A DNA stretch of 64,000 bases from Phorcus lineatus (Eukaryota > Mollusca > Gastropoda > Trochida > Trochidae). The position numbers and the translations under genes were made by a program. The notes beneath the pieces are model-generated. The model was given only the letters and a program-made list of their open reading frames with translations. It was not told the origin of the DNA and ran no database searches. This document shows, one piece after another, positions 1 to 11,409 of the stretch (position 1 is the stretch's first letter; each line of letters starts with the position of its first letter). The stretch spans positions 4,702,764 through 4,766,763 of the forward strand of contig OV121094.1 in the NCBI GenBank assembly GCA_921293015.1. Direction: 5' to 3'.

Positions 1-54
1 AGCGGGGGTTACAGGAGATGGAGGAGAGGGGAGGGTTAGGGTCCTTCACCGTGC
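1..54 (-). CDS. TNFR-like copy 1, exon C (partial)
   Basis: The reverse complement starts after a CAG acceptor (plus-strand CTG at 55-57) and reads GTVKDPNPPLSSISCNPR up to the window edge. It matches exon C of copy 2 (25166-25318) with substitutions but no frame break. The rest lies outside the window. Confidence 0.65.
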
Positions 55-3000
55 CTGTCGAAGATGAAACCAATTATAATCAACAACATTAACTGACATC
101 AATTCAATAGATGTACAAAAATTACAATTCTATACCTTTTATATGAAAATTATCTTGTTTTCAAAGTTTCCTTGCTACGGTGGTTAAATGATTTATTTGG
201 TAAACACCATTAATTCTAACCAAATGCAAGGAACTAATGCACAGGCGAAATTTTGCGCAACAGAGAAAACCCTCTTCCCATTTTCCCTCTCTCTATTCGT
301 CCACACTGGTTATTTCAATGTCCGCTGCTCACTCAATTTGCGATAAAAAAAGGCGCTAATGACTGAATCACAAGAACCCCTCCCTACATTTTCCCAAAAG
401 AAGAAGGCGATATTTAAATTATTTTCATGCGCATCCCAGCAGGCACACGACGTGGCAGCCACGTCGCTGCCAGGTGGTAAATTGGTCGCTACGTCGCAGT
501 CGCAGTGCGACGTTTTTGTCACGTCGCTGCCACGTCACGATGAGGTTGCCACCTTCCAGTCGCGGTGTGACGTAGCATGGACGTGGCCGTTACGTCGCGT
601 TACAGTTTGGTTTTCTCGTCGCACGGACACGTCTCTGCAACGTGGCTTTACTACGCTTATGTCTTTTCAACATTTTGAAACTCGATGACAATAAAATGTT
701 AATTAAATAAAGTCCATTTTAAGCAATAGAATATTTACTCAAAGACGATCGAACTACAGTGAAAGGTGACAGAAGCTAAAATGTGATTGGGAGAGATGAT
801 CTTGTAAAATTATGAGATAAGAGAATGTTTTTATCTTTCCTAACCAGCTTTCATATGTCATCCATACAATGATATTTCTATCATACATTGGAAATTAAAA
901 TAAATTAATTCCAGAAGTTTTAGTGTGTTCTGACTAGACTATGTATGTAGCTTCCTACGTTTTCGCGCCAACACACATAATGATGACGTCACTATAACGT
1001 CACAACACAAGTACTGTCACAGCCATGTTTGACGTCGCCGTAAGGAGAGAAGTCATGTTTACAATGCAGTTACCGGCATTGGCTTCGCCTCTCTTACTTA
1101 AGGTAAGTACTCTTTCTTACATTTATAAATGCTTTTCGCTTGGATTAATGAAAATAATTTGAGTTATCACAATAATCACGCGTTGATGATATTGTCAGTG
1201 ACAATGTCACAACACTCAAGCAGGGCAGAAGTTGAACCCTCAGTTCGCTGTATACAGCAAATTGTGTAGTGAAAATTTAGAAGTCAAAACTGCCGTAGAT
1301 TTAGTAGCATTCAATTATGGTGATTCTGTAAAACCTTTCCTTGAAATATTGTATATATTAAAAAAGCCACATTGTAAAGACGAAAGCAAACTAGTTTTGA
1401 TGTCACCCGCCCGGCTTCAAAACCATGGTCAAACTCCTTACCGTGTTTCGTTATAACTCAGCGTGCTTGATGACGCATCTTTGGTCACAAGTGTTGCGTG
1501 GAGTTCGTGAGGTGTCTGATCAGCTGTTTGCGAGTTCACTTGGTGCAGGACTTCTTGGGTTTAGTTTGTATTTTGTTTGATGGATTGGAGGCATTTTTTT
1601 AAACTTGTTATGAACTGGTTTCATAGGACAAAAGATATCTATTACATAATCTAATTTAAAATTAACTCATTTATAAGAAACTAAATTACGATACTTTTTA
1701 ATGTGTTTACTTTTCAACTTATGAAAAGATACATAGAATTTAAATCAAACTGTAAAATCAAATTCACTCAAATAATAAACAGTAGTTCAGTTTGATTATT
1801 GAGAATAATATATATCAGCATGTATTTGAAATTTATTTTCTATTTATGCGTAGGAAAAAGGGAACGTGAAAAGATTAACAGGGTAGGATATTGCTAAATG
1901 GAATAAAAAGCTAAATTTGGATGGCGTTAAGAACAAAACAATATTTCAAGAAGATATTATAGCTCATTTGAAATTTTTAAAAATCTAGTAGAGAGGATAA
2001 AATTTTAGGCGATCTTACTGAAATTCAATTCTTATTAATGACATTGGTAAAAAGGTTTATTTCGTAATTCCTAGCAAACATGTCATTAAACAATTTGCCG
2101 TCCCACATAACAATTGTCATTGGAAACCAAAATATTGATCCGACTATCTGATTGTCCTTACCTACACTTCAGATAACAGTTTAAAAATCTATCAAAATCA
2201 TAATATTGGAAATGTTAGTTGTATTCAAACCCTGCGTGCGTATCTTTAGCCTACACATGCCGACCTGTGCAATTAGGGGGTAGTCGTTTGAAAACTTTAA
2301 GTGTCACTGACAAACACATTTCAACATGTATATTTCTACATAAATATTTTTAGTGAATCTCTAAACTTTAAGAGTGAGGTGGTTTTTATGTTACATTTAC
2401 ATTATTATGATTTTGATAGATTTTAAAACTGTTTTCTGAAGTTAAGGTAAGGAGACTAAGGACAAACCGATAGTCGAACAATAGTTCGGTTTCCACTGAC
2501 AATTGTTATGTGGGAAGGCGAACTGTTTGATGACGATCGATACGTTTGGTAAGTATATTGTCAGTTTATTTTGTGCCACTAATCAGTATCTAACTCCTTT
2601 TTACCTTTTAAAAACTTCATGATATCTTTCAAATTGCCTTGAGATGCAAAGACATCAATCTATTACAAGCTTACACTCATCCTGATTTACTTGAGAGTGC
2701 GTATCTTTACCCGACACGGCTGTAAGTCTATAAAAAATAATGTCACCGTCTGAACATAATTGGCACAGGTTTGTATATGCGATCGGCCTCTAAATTTGTT
2801 TTTAGATTATCATCCTGTTCGAATAATCAAATACATCAGTCATCAAATGAACTGAAAGGCATTTAAGAACTTTGATTATTATTGACAAATGCACTTTCCT
2901 ACTTATTTACATTAGTCTTAACAACCGGAGTCGAACCTACCAATGCATAATAATAATAATATTCCACACGTGAAATTAGGGGTTAAAGAATTCTTTCGGC

Positions 3001-5731
3001 ATTTAAACATTTTACATAAATCCGATGACATGTCGTTTTGAGATAACTATAATATTTCTTGATAGCTTTCAATGTTGGATAAAATACCTGATTTTACCTT
3101 ACAGCTTACCTTCTGCATGAGAAGGACCAGTCTGAGGAGACGAAATAGACAGGGTAGATAGCACGTGTGTGAATCTGAGCACGCTCCATCCGAACAGGAA
3201 ACTCATAAACTCATATTATCAGGTATTATGAATTCATATACTTTCAGAACTATAATTGAATTAAAAGTCCTAATGAAAGTCAACCTTTTTTAATACGTTT
3301 AAATAAAAATTTAATACACTATTTAAAGATTACACTTAAATCTTTTTATTCATATTATAGGCCAGCCATCCCTTATTATTGGCGTTGAATTTCAATTACA
3401 GACCGCTGCTTTACTGATGAACAGTGCTTAGAAGATAGAAAAGGTACAGTGAAGATAGACAGACGCATGCATTTCTTGTAATTTGTGCTTGAATAAATAA
3501 TGCAAACTCTATTCTTCTGTGTTTTGTCTTTTAATTTATAACGGCCAAGTTACTTAGCAGGAATATATTCCATATTTGCTATAATAGAAACCGGTCTCAC
3601 TTAGTCAAGAAAATACTCCTCTAAATGTTAGAAAATACAAAATATAATGCGTTTTCAGTAAAAAGTTATTTTCACTATCACCTTACACTCGCCGGTATCT
3701 GTCAGAGGCCTTCATCTATTGAAGCAAATATGGTACTTGCTGTATATCACAATGTTTAATGTGAAATTCCCAATGTGTGATAGAAGGAGTTATGATTACG
3801 TTTTTCGTTTCAACACAAGGAACGCTCAAGTGACATGATCATATGCTGACGATTTCGCATAATCGTACTCGCAACACGTTTCAGCTCGGTAGGTATTGTT
3901 TCCGAGGTGGTCATTTACCACGTCGCCAGCAAAACCTGGTGCACATGCCACCTAAAGGCGACTGAAAGGCAACGTTGCAGCGCCACCTTCATACAACTTG
4001 GAAGACAGTCGCCTTGCCACGTCGCCGGCAAACCATGAAATGGTGCAAATGCGACCAAATGGCGACGGAACGGCAACGTTGCCTCCCAACCCTCATACAA
4101 CGTATCTGCCACGTATTTTTCCCACGTCGAATGGACGTAACCTTGACACGTTGTAGACACGTCGCCTTACCACGTCGCTGGCAAACCATGAAATGGTGCA
4201 AATACGACCTAATGGCGACGTAACGGCGACGTTGCCGTGCGACCTTGATGCGACGTGGCTGCCACGTCGTGTGCCTGCTGGGATTATACTATGATTTTTT
4301 TATATGAATTTATTATCTTGATTATATATTACTCATTAATCTTAAAGTATTACTATCTGCATGTATTCATTTATCTCACCGCTCGTTATGTTGTGATCTA
4401 TTGTGATTAAATGTATTGTTTTGCTTGATTGTATTTACGATGTAACCAAAATTCCTTAGGGATATCTTATCTTATCTTTATCGCAAGATTGGGACAAACC
4501 ACCTACCCTCGGGGCAGACTGGTTCGCTGTAGCAAGGGAAGTAAGTATAGGAACTTGTCGGATCCATGTTTATTTTTCCAGCTGGACAGTCAACACACCG
4601 GTCTTTCTCTCCCTCGATAGAACACGGTCTCAATTCTCGATCTAAAAGGTACAACACCATACAATGACACCAATTAATGGCATAATGATGATACTCATTG
4701 GCGTAGGAACGTTTCAAAAACTGGGGTTGGTGGTTGGTGGGGTTTGGTGTAATGCGTTGTATCATCTGTTTGTAGTACTTGAGTACGTCAGCCTCTTGTC
4801 CTTCCAGCTCACTCCGCGCAAAGGCAAACTTCCAACTATTCTCGCTCAATCCCTTTACAATCCGAAACGCTGAAAGTTTTTAACTTTTCAATCAAATATT
4901 AGATGCCAGACCGTCTTTTAAGAATTATCTGTGTATCTCACAAATAAATATACCCCGGTCGTCTCGCCGGTTACAATCCCTTTTCAATCCTTAGCGCTGA
5001 AAGTTTCTAACTTTATGACCTCCTTTTCCATCAAATATTAGATGCCAGACCGTCTTTTAAGAATAGTGTGTGTATCGCACAAATGAATATACCCCGGTCG
5101 TCTCACCGGTTACGAAAACCGAGTCGAGTGATAAGTTTGACTCAGTGTAAAACAAATCGGATCCAACTCATGTCTTACAAGGAAAGTGTTCAACTTTTAA
5201 CAGACAGACAGACAATAGTATTAAAGTCTCACTTCTGTACATAGCTAAGATACATTTACTACATTTAAACACACACGATTCGTTCATAAAACATGTACAG
5301 AACCATTCAATACAGAATTATGAGAGACATAAAACATTATTTAACCATATAACAAGTCTTTCCTACATTGTAGTATTAAAAAGCAGATTTTGGCTGTATT
5401 AAAACAGATATCAGGATTGGTAAAAATGAAATACATTTTTTCAAGATCCGATTTATCTAAAAAGTCTTGGGATAAAACAACACAGGTCATCATATTATAA
5501 ACAGTGAAACAACACATGTAATTCATCTTCTACATAATTTATACAATAAAACATTTTCTCTTTTCTAATAGGATATTTTCTTATAATTCTTTAACAGAGG
5601 TCACTACGTGAATGATTTAGGTAAGCGCTCCACTTACTGATCTCACAGTGATTGATAGGAAGACAACGCCTCTGAGTCCCATCCTGCAGAGTCCACAGAC
5701 TCGACCTGCCCCTCATCTCCTGCCGCTCGGC
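1..5731 (-). CDS. TNF-receptor-like membrane protein, copy 1 (partial, 3 exons seen)
   Basis: Tandem paralogue of the gene at 20861-27448, transcribed right to left and running off the left edge. Three exons match copy 2 in length, phase and splice sites: 5638-5731, 4507-4641 and 1-54 (partial). Together they read a cysteine-rich ectodomain including LPINHCEI, NRELRPCSIEGEKDRC and VCPEG, then GTVKDPNPP. All three are open and the donors (GTAAGT, GTAGGT) and acceptors are intact, so this copy shows no sign of decay in what is visible. By analogy with copy 2 it would bind a ligand at the cell surface through TNFR-type cysteine repeats. The intron between the last two exons is 4.45 kb because a 3.85-kb TIR element sits in it. 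The signal-peptide exon was not found. Confidence 0.65.
55..434. other. Intron sequence left of the TIR element
   Basis: Part of the intron between exons C and B of TNFR-like copy 1. No gene is supported. Its right edge (…CATGCGCAT) matches the uninterrupted intron of copy 2 near 26117, which fixes the insertion point of the next element. Confidence 0.6.
1025..1455 (+). CDS. Possible two-exon small ORF inside the TIR element
   Basis: An ATG at 1025 opens MFDVAVRREVMFTMQLPALA and runs to a strong donor AAG|GTAAGTAC at 1102. A candidate acceptor GGCAG at about 1225 continues in phase 0 as KLNPQFAVYSKLCSENLEVK to a stop at 1455, giving about 100 residues. No family is recognised. The splice signals are good but the ORF is short. 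It could be a captured host exon pair, a fragment of an element gene, or chance. Confidence 0.2.
2085..2735. repeat. Nested palindromic repeat related to the one at 48050-48570
   Basis: The segment about 2085-2330 is repeated in reverse complement at about 2380-2520. For example CCCACATAACAATTGTCATT at 2102 pairs with its complement at 2498. The right half and its continuation to 2735 match 48090-48570, including TATTATGATTTTGATAGAT and ACACTCATCCTG. It is a dispersed repeat, here in fold-back form, nested within the 3.85-kb TIR element. Confidence 0.6.
4283..4506. other. Intron sequence right of the TIR element
   Basis: Remainder of the copy 1 intron, collinear with about 26119-26190 of copy 2 (ATTATAC…ATGATTTTTTT, then CATTAATCTTAA). 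No other feature is seen. Confidence 0.5.
4507..4641 (-). CDS. TNFR-like copy 1, exon B
   Basis: A 135-nt exon, phase 1 in and out, bounded by acceptor TGTACCTTTTAG and donor GTAGGT. It reads RELRPCSIEGEKDRCVDC, then a segment ending YFPCYSEPVCPEG. The cysteine spacing (RC-x2-C, then C-x5-C) matches exon B of copy 2 and is typical of a TNFR cysteine-rich repeat. An open frame continues upstream into the intron but is not homologous to copy 2. Confidence 0.7.
4846..5113. repeat. Two-unit tandem duplication in the TNFR-like copy 1 intron
   Basis: Two head-to-tail units of about 127 and 140 bp, 4846-4972 and 4974-5113. Both contain ATTAGATGCCAGACCGTC and CCCCGGTCGTCTC followed by CCGGTTA. Confidence 0.8.
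5638..5731 (-). CDS. TNFR-like copy 1, exon A
   Basis: A 94-nt exon following acceptor GGTGACAG and ending at donor GTAAGTGG. The frame that joins exon B in phase reads AERQEMRGRSSLWTLQDG, then TQRRCLPINHCEI. An in-frame stop lies just upstream of the acceptor, so an upstream exon carrying the signal peptide must exist if this frame is right. The alternative frame starting MGLRGVVFLSITV looks like a signal peptide, but its phase does not fit exon B. Confidence 0.6.
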
Positions 5732-6179
5732 CTGTCACCATGGAAACATTATCAACTATAAGTAAACATATATTTCCATTTGTAATCTTTGTAAATGTGA
5801 TTTTGGCAGAGAGTGAAGGAATTTGTATGTGCAATGAACTGGGCCTTGGTTGTTTTAGGGGTTGGTCCATTTGTAAAGGAGGCAAGGGAAGGAAAATATT
5901 TTCAAAGAGATGTTGGATAGGAGAACGATTGGTCCCCAGCCAAATAAGAACACATTTTGAACCAAACAAAAATATGTCGATTTGCAGGAAGTGTTCGATT
6001 TGAAGATGATCGTTTGTTGATAGCTATACACAGGGCATATCTATGCAACGATATCAGGTAATTACACACCTGTCGCTTTAGGTTACCTTCAGTCCTTGGC
6101 GAGAGGAAAGTCCCTGATAGAACTCGTTCAAATCCCGCTAGAGTCAATATTTAAAAATGTGTTTACCTCGGAACACAGT
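5732..6179. other. No gene seen (upstream flank/intron of TNFR-like copy 1)
   Basis: Short open frames on both strands here lack splice or family support. The segment may be an intron if the signal-peptide exon lies further upstream. Confidence 0.4.
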
Positions 6180-6720
6180 TGATTTTAATCTGAAGACTGG
6201 GTTACCTTGACCTTTTTTCATAGTCACTATGGCACTTTGTCAACATTTAAAAAAATCATGTTAACCTGATATCTTAAGAACCATTGCACCCATAGTCTTT
6301 AAGTATGATGACAACCTTAATTCGGTAATATGACTAACACCAGTCACTTTTGGCAACCTTGGCCTTATTTTCAAGGTCACCACAGCACTTCGAGTACTTT
6401 TCAACTCTTTTCAACGAAATATCTTATGGTCCGTTACACACTTGGTTTTCAAATTAGGTGACAGCCTACATCTTGAGATTACAAAGACGTCAGTTAATTA
6501 CGGTTACTTTGAATTTAATTTCAAGGTCACCATGGAATTTTGAAATTCTTGTTAACGCGATATTCCTTGAACCGTCACACGCATTGGTTATAAGTTACCT
6601 GGAAACCTCCAAAAGGATTCTTCACACAATTGTTATTGTGGTGACCTTGACCTCATTTCCAAGGTCACCATAGCATTTGGACCACTTGGCCGTCAACTCA
6701 AAGTCTTGTATTTTGGTGAA
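6180..6720. repeat. Degenerate ~150-bp tandem repeat rich in AAGGTCA
   Basis: Four diverged units recur at roughly 6201, 6352, 6505 and 6640. Each has a version of ACCTTGACCT…TTTCAAGGTCACCATAGCA followed by a 'TTAACGCGATAT…GAACC' segment. The unit contains paired inverted AGGTCA half-sites separated by about a dozen bases. Confidence 0.65.
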
Positions 6721-7734
6721 AGTCTATATCGGGAGACAGTATTTGATTGCTTTAAAAAAAATGTCGTTTGGCTGAAATTTAAGCTACCTGTCCGAATTAA
6801 TTTTAAGTGTCAATCAAACAATAATTTCTTGCGGGGTTAACGATATGAGCATACTCATAACATAACGCTACCATGCATTTAAGAAAAACACCTATAGATT
6901 ACAAAGTAAGTAGATCAACACAATCACACACTTCACTTAAGTCCATATCATATAGACATAACACGTCTCGTAAAAAGATCCCAAGTTCATGATCACTAAT
7001 GACAATATTACCTGCTGTAAAAGCCGTCACGGTAAACTGAATAAATGCTTATGGTTATAACAATTGGTAATCTTAGAGCAGGTTATCGATACTATGCATG
7101 CTCAAAGCAAGTCAAAGAAATGAATGAAATGGTTTGAATAACGTGTATGCAACGAAACTATCAATACAGAAAAGCTAATAATTTGGCATAGTTTTATACT
7201 TACCGATACGAAACCATGCAAACACCAAAACATCAGGATGCTTTTAAATCTATGTAAACAGCCTTTCTTAAAGTGGTTCATGCTGTTTTCTGAAAACCAA
7301 ATATGGAAAATGCAAAAAAACCCAACTTATGTATATATTTCATCGAGCGACGTGATGTAAGATGAATAATACCCACGTGCTATTACTCCTATCGTTAGTT
7401 TTTTTTAATGTTTTATTTTATTCAATATTTTGTTATGTAAATAAAGTTTGACGAATGCAGTTGAATATTCCATTCATGATTTTGAGTGAAATCATCATTT
7501 AATGTCAAAATATAACCCAAAGTTTATAGTGTGCCATGTTTAGCTGCTGCACGATGTCATGAACGATATTTCATTATCTGCACTGAAGAACTGCACTATA
7601 GATGCTTTATTCATAGTTTCTATTGCAGTATTTGTAAAGGGGTGATCCATGTAAAGTTGATCATATTTGCATGATTCACACGACACGCAAGATTATAAAT
7701 AACTAACAGCCAATTATATCATTAGATATTTAGT
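6721..7734. other. No gene seen
   Basis: AT-rich sequence with no supported coding, RNA or terminal-repeat signal. Confidence 0.4.
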
Positions 7735-9123
7735 TTTGGTTAAGCCACCCACACACATACCCCCACACACATAACCCAAAAACACACATTACCCAAACAA
7801 CACACAACATAAATACAACACACATACCCCGTACCCAAACACATACCCACACACACAAACAGACCACCACCCCATCACTCACACACATACCCCACCTACA
7901 CACATACCCCAACCACACAAATACCCCCCACACGTACCCCCACACACATACCCCAACCACACACATAACCAAAACACAGATCCCCACAAAAATACCCCAA
8001 CCACACACATACCCCAAAAACTCACATAGCCCCACCCATACACAACATACAACACTCCTACCCCAAACAACGCACGACAAACAACACACATACCCCCACC
8101 CAAACACAGACCCCAACCACACACATAACTCAAACACATAACTCAAACACATACCCCAACAACAAAAATTACCCAAACACATACCCCCAACCACACACAT
8201 AACCCAAACACATACCCCAACCACACACATACCCAAACCACACACATAACCTAAAGACAGACCCCGACACAAATACCCCAACCATACACATACCCCAAAC
8301 AACACTCAACATGCAACACATATTCCCCAACCCAAACACATACCCCCACACACAAACACACCACAACCCCAAAAACTCACATACCCCAAAAACTCACATA
8401 CCCCAAAAACTCACATACCCCAAAAACTCACATAGCCCCACCCATACACAACATACAACACTCCTACCCCAAACAACGCAAGACATACAACACACATACC
8501 CCCACCCAAACACAGACCCCAAAACACATACACCAACCACACACATACCCCAAATAACACACAACATACAACACACATACCCTCACCCAACCACATGCAT
8601 CACCATAATACATACCCCCAACAACACACAACATACAACACATATACTTCCCACCCACACACATACCCCCACACACATACCCACACAAGATACCTACCCA
8701 ACCCACATACCCCAACCACACATATAGTCCAAACACAAACCCCCAACAACACACAAAATACAACATACATATACCCACCCAAACACATACCCCTACACAA
8801 ATACCCCCACCCACACACACATACACCAAACAACACACAGCATACAACATACATAACCCCACCCAAACATATACCCCAACCACACACATAACCCAAACAC
8901 ATACCCCAACCACACACATAACTCAAACACATACCCCAACCACACACATAACTCAAACACATACCCCAACAACAAACATTAACCAAACACATAACCCAAC
9001 CACATAACCCAACCACACACATAACCCAAACACATACCCCAACCACGCACATAACCCAACCCCACTCATAACCCAAACACTTAAACCCCAAACAACACAC
9101 AACATACAACAAATAGCACACAC
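7735..9123. repeat. 1.39-kb CA/CCCC minisatellite
   Basis: Continuous degenerate array of units such as ACACACATACCCCAACC and ACACATAACCCAAAC. One strand is almost free of G and the complement almost free of C. Long overlapping open frames rich in Cys, Val, Trp and Gly (minus) or His, Pro and Thr (plus) are artefacts of the composition. The G-rich strand could form G-quadruplexes or show replication slippage. Confidence 0.95.
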
Positions 9124-10950
9124 AGCAACACCCTTCTTTAACGAAAACATTGCTTGTTGACAGGGAGAATTACTCATTTCTCAGATATATCTAAGAGAGT
9201 TTCAAATTACCTTTCGTATTGTTAATCTTCCTTATCCTTAATCTGCACAGACTGCTGAAAATACCAAGCTTTCAGTAATTTCTTTTCCAAACGAGGAGTA
9301 CTTAAGAGAGAAACGTTCACTAGCAAAGGCTGTATTATCGATCCGCCATTTTGACTTATGTTATCCCTAGTAAAAAATGCATAAGATTTTTTGGAATATA
9401 AACGAAAAGGTGGTCATTATTTATATCATATTTAGTATTACAACCTGTTTGACCATTTTTTAAAATCATTTTCTTATGTCAATATCAAACATATATCATG
9501 ATAATAATAACTTCAATGACATAACCTTTATAAATACATGTCCATTATATGTATTTTGCAATAGTCAAACGCAGCCTGTCATTGTTTACAGTTGCCACGG
9601 CGCTCCTTATCTATATACTCTGTAGGTATAACCATGTTCCCCTATCAGAGGTTCACAGGTTAAACCCATTGTGTTATGGTTTAAATCTCGACCCAAGAAA
9701 ATTTGACTTTGTATATCAAATTGAAAAACTTATTATCCAACTTGATTAACAACATAAGAATCATGTTTTATATATACTAGATAAAATGTATTGTGTAAAA
9801 TCAGTTTTTACAGGTCATGTTGTATCATGCGCTGTTTCATGCGAGCTGCAATTGTCTAGTGATAGCTTATTTTCTGCTCTGGCCACTTTTGTTACGTGTG
9901 CGCTAATTTGCACTTCTTATCGATACAAAAAAGGGAAACGTTTGGTTTTATTATTTAAAAGAAACCCCACATTATATCAGGGAATATGACAAGGCTGTAT
10001 ACTATCTCTGTATCTATTCCTTTTGCAACAAAACGCTTCTACTAATATTAAATTTTGTACTAGTTTCTTGGTAAGTTATCACGTACATATTGTTTTGTTA
10101 TTTCAATCAACCTGTCTAATTTTATCCATCCAATGAAAAAATATTTCTGATACACATATCATTTATTTTAAGTTTTTGTATCACAGCTAGCTTAAATTTT
10201 GACAGTAGATTTGTCCAATTGTTTTGTTAGAATGCACAATGCACCTTATCTTTACGTCCATTCAGTTGTATATTGTCTAAAACAATCTTTCTTTGATTTT
10301 CAGATCTTTATAAGATTTTCCCTGACACCAAATATATTCTCTCTACACACAGATCAAAGTATTTCTTAATAGTATTACCTCGTTGAGAGAAATTCAGAAA
10401 GCATAATTAAGACGAGTCTTCTTCATCATTTTAGTCTCAGTCAATCAAATTGTATAGCAGTAGCGTGTGGGAGATAAAGATTATGAATACAACATGATTT
10501 TACAAACATGACTGGTCTATTCATCCCACCGCCTTAAAAAGTAGAGATTAAAGTTCAATTTATGATTAATTAGGAAAACACATATCGCATAACTGGTTTT
10601 TGTTAAATCATTTGACCGTGACACATAATTTCTTGAAAGAAAAGCTTTTCCTTATTCAATATTTAAAAAACCTCTCATCTTTTAAAAGGAGAAAGGAAAA
10701 TATCAGATCAAAATTTTGACTTGATTTTCAAGAGGTTATCAAATTAACATAAGACAATATCTAAATACACTCAAAGGTTTATCTTTATGTCAAAGGTGCA
10801 CATAGATTGTTGTTGGACATACTCTCCCTACAGAGCTAGCTCTGTTATTTCGCTGACATTACAGATGAATAAAACCCCGGGAGCAAAATGCTGAAGATAA
10901 CAAAAGGTCAAAAACGAGGATTAATGATTAAATAACGTGTCAATAACGCA
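9124..10950. other. Upstream part of the segmental duplication (copy 1)
   Basis: Collinear with about 28650-31140. Shared stretches include ATAAATACATGT (9531 and 28807), TTATCTA(T/C)ATACT (9607 and 28890), AGACGAGTCTTCT (10409 and 30553) and a GGGAGATAAAG block (10470 and 30626). No gene was recognised. It probably holds the promoter side or a long first intron of the TNFR-like gene. Confidence 0.55.
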
Positions 10951-10959
10951 CTTCGGCAT

Positions 10960-11380
10960 GACATTATCTTCTCATGCTGTCAATGAGGCGCTCCTGCTGT
11001 TGGAGACGGTTCCATTGCCCTACGAGTGCTCTTCCGAGCACACGGTCTAGCAATGTTTTGAGACAAGGTTCCATACATGCTCTATTGGATTTAGAGATGG
11101 CTATATTGTTTCAATTTGATGGTACCGTTCCACCATTCCTGCTCGATGTGGACGGGCATTGTCGTCCAGAAAGGATGAAGTTAACTCCGAAAGGTCCAGC
11201 GTGTGGGTTTGACGTAGACATCAAAGATCTCACCCCTGAAACTAATACCAGTCATGGTGCCATTCTCAAGAACATGCAGATCAGTCTTTACATCCAGCTG
11301 ATTCCACCCGAAATCATATTTAAATCTCCTCCATACCTGTCATGTTCAGCAATGTTTCCATTTGCGAGACGTTGTCCCTA
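10960..11380 (-). pseudogene. Tc1/mariner-type transposase fragment
   Basis: Read on the minus strand, a stretch gives LLDDNARPHRAGMVE-type sequence in one frame (around 11130-11175), preceded by a GVNFI-like segment and followed by a diverged AISKSNRACMEP and LDRVLGRALVGQWNRLQQ. This is the DDNARPHRA block and the C-terminal 'WD.L' to 'LQQ' region of Tc1-like DDE transposases. Several frame changes and a broken NPIEHVWD-equivalent show it is dead. No terminal inverted repeats were found, so only the C-terminal half seems to survive. Confidence 0.6.
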
Positions 11381-11409
11381 TTTACTCCAAACTCTCGCCC
11401 GTCTATAAA

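Larger units (their letters stand above)
435..4282. mobile_element. 3.85-kb TIR DNA transposon, apparently non-autonomous
   Basis: The ends are perfect 33-bp inverted repeats, 435-467 and 4250-4282, beginning CCCAGCAGGCACACGACG. Inside each end lie about 200-350 bp of degenerate subterminal repeats built on ACGTCGC/GCGACGT (440-660 and 3905-4250). The paralogous intron in copy 2 reads CATGCGAATTATACCATG where copy 1 has CATGCGCAT, the element, then ATTATACTATG. This is consistent with a short AT target duplication and proves insertion after the gene duplication, or loss from copy 2. No transposase was recognised in 3.8 kb. The superfamily is unassigned: a TA duplication, as expected of Tc1/mariner, is not seen. 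Confidence 0.8.

Noticed and set aside
359-688. 109-codon plus-strand frame and its antisense
   Set aside because: Lies in the TIR and subterminal ACGTCGC repeats of the 3.85-kb element; composition follows the repeat.
2920-2950. tRNA T-arm-like GGTTCGACTCC on the minus strand
   Set aside because: No pairing T stem, acceptor stem or box A at tRNA distance.
3915-4223. Open frames on both strands
   Set aside because: Same subterminal repeats at the right end of the TIR element.
7730-9177. Long overlapping open frames on both strands (up to 191 codons) rich in Cys/Val/Trp/Gly or His/Pro/Thr
   Set aside because: They are translations of a CA/CCCC minisatellite; no domain, and open in several frames at once.
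10974-11408. 144-codon plus-strand frame
   Set aside because: It is antisense to a Tc1-type transposase fragment whose conserved blocks read on the minus strand.
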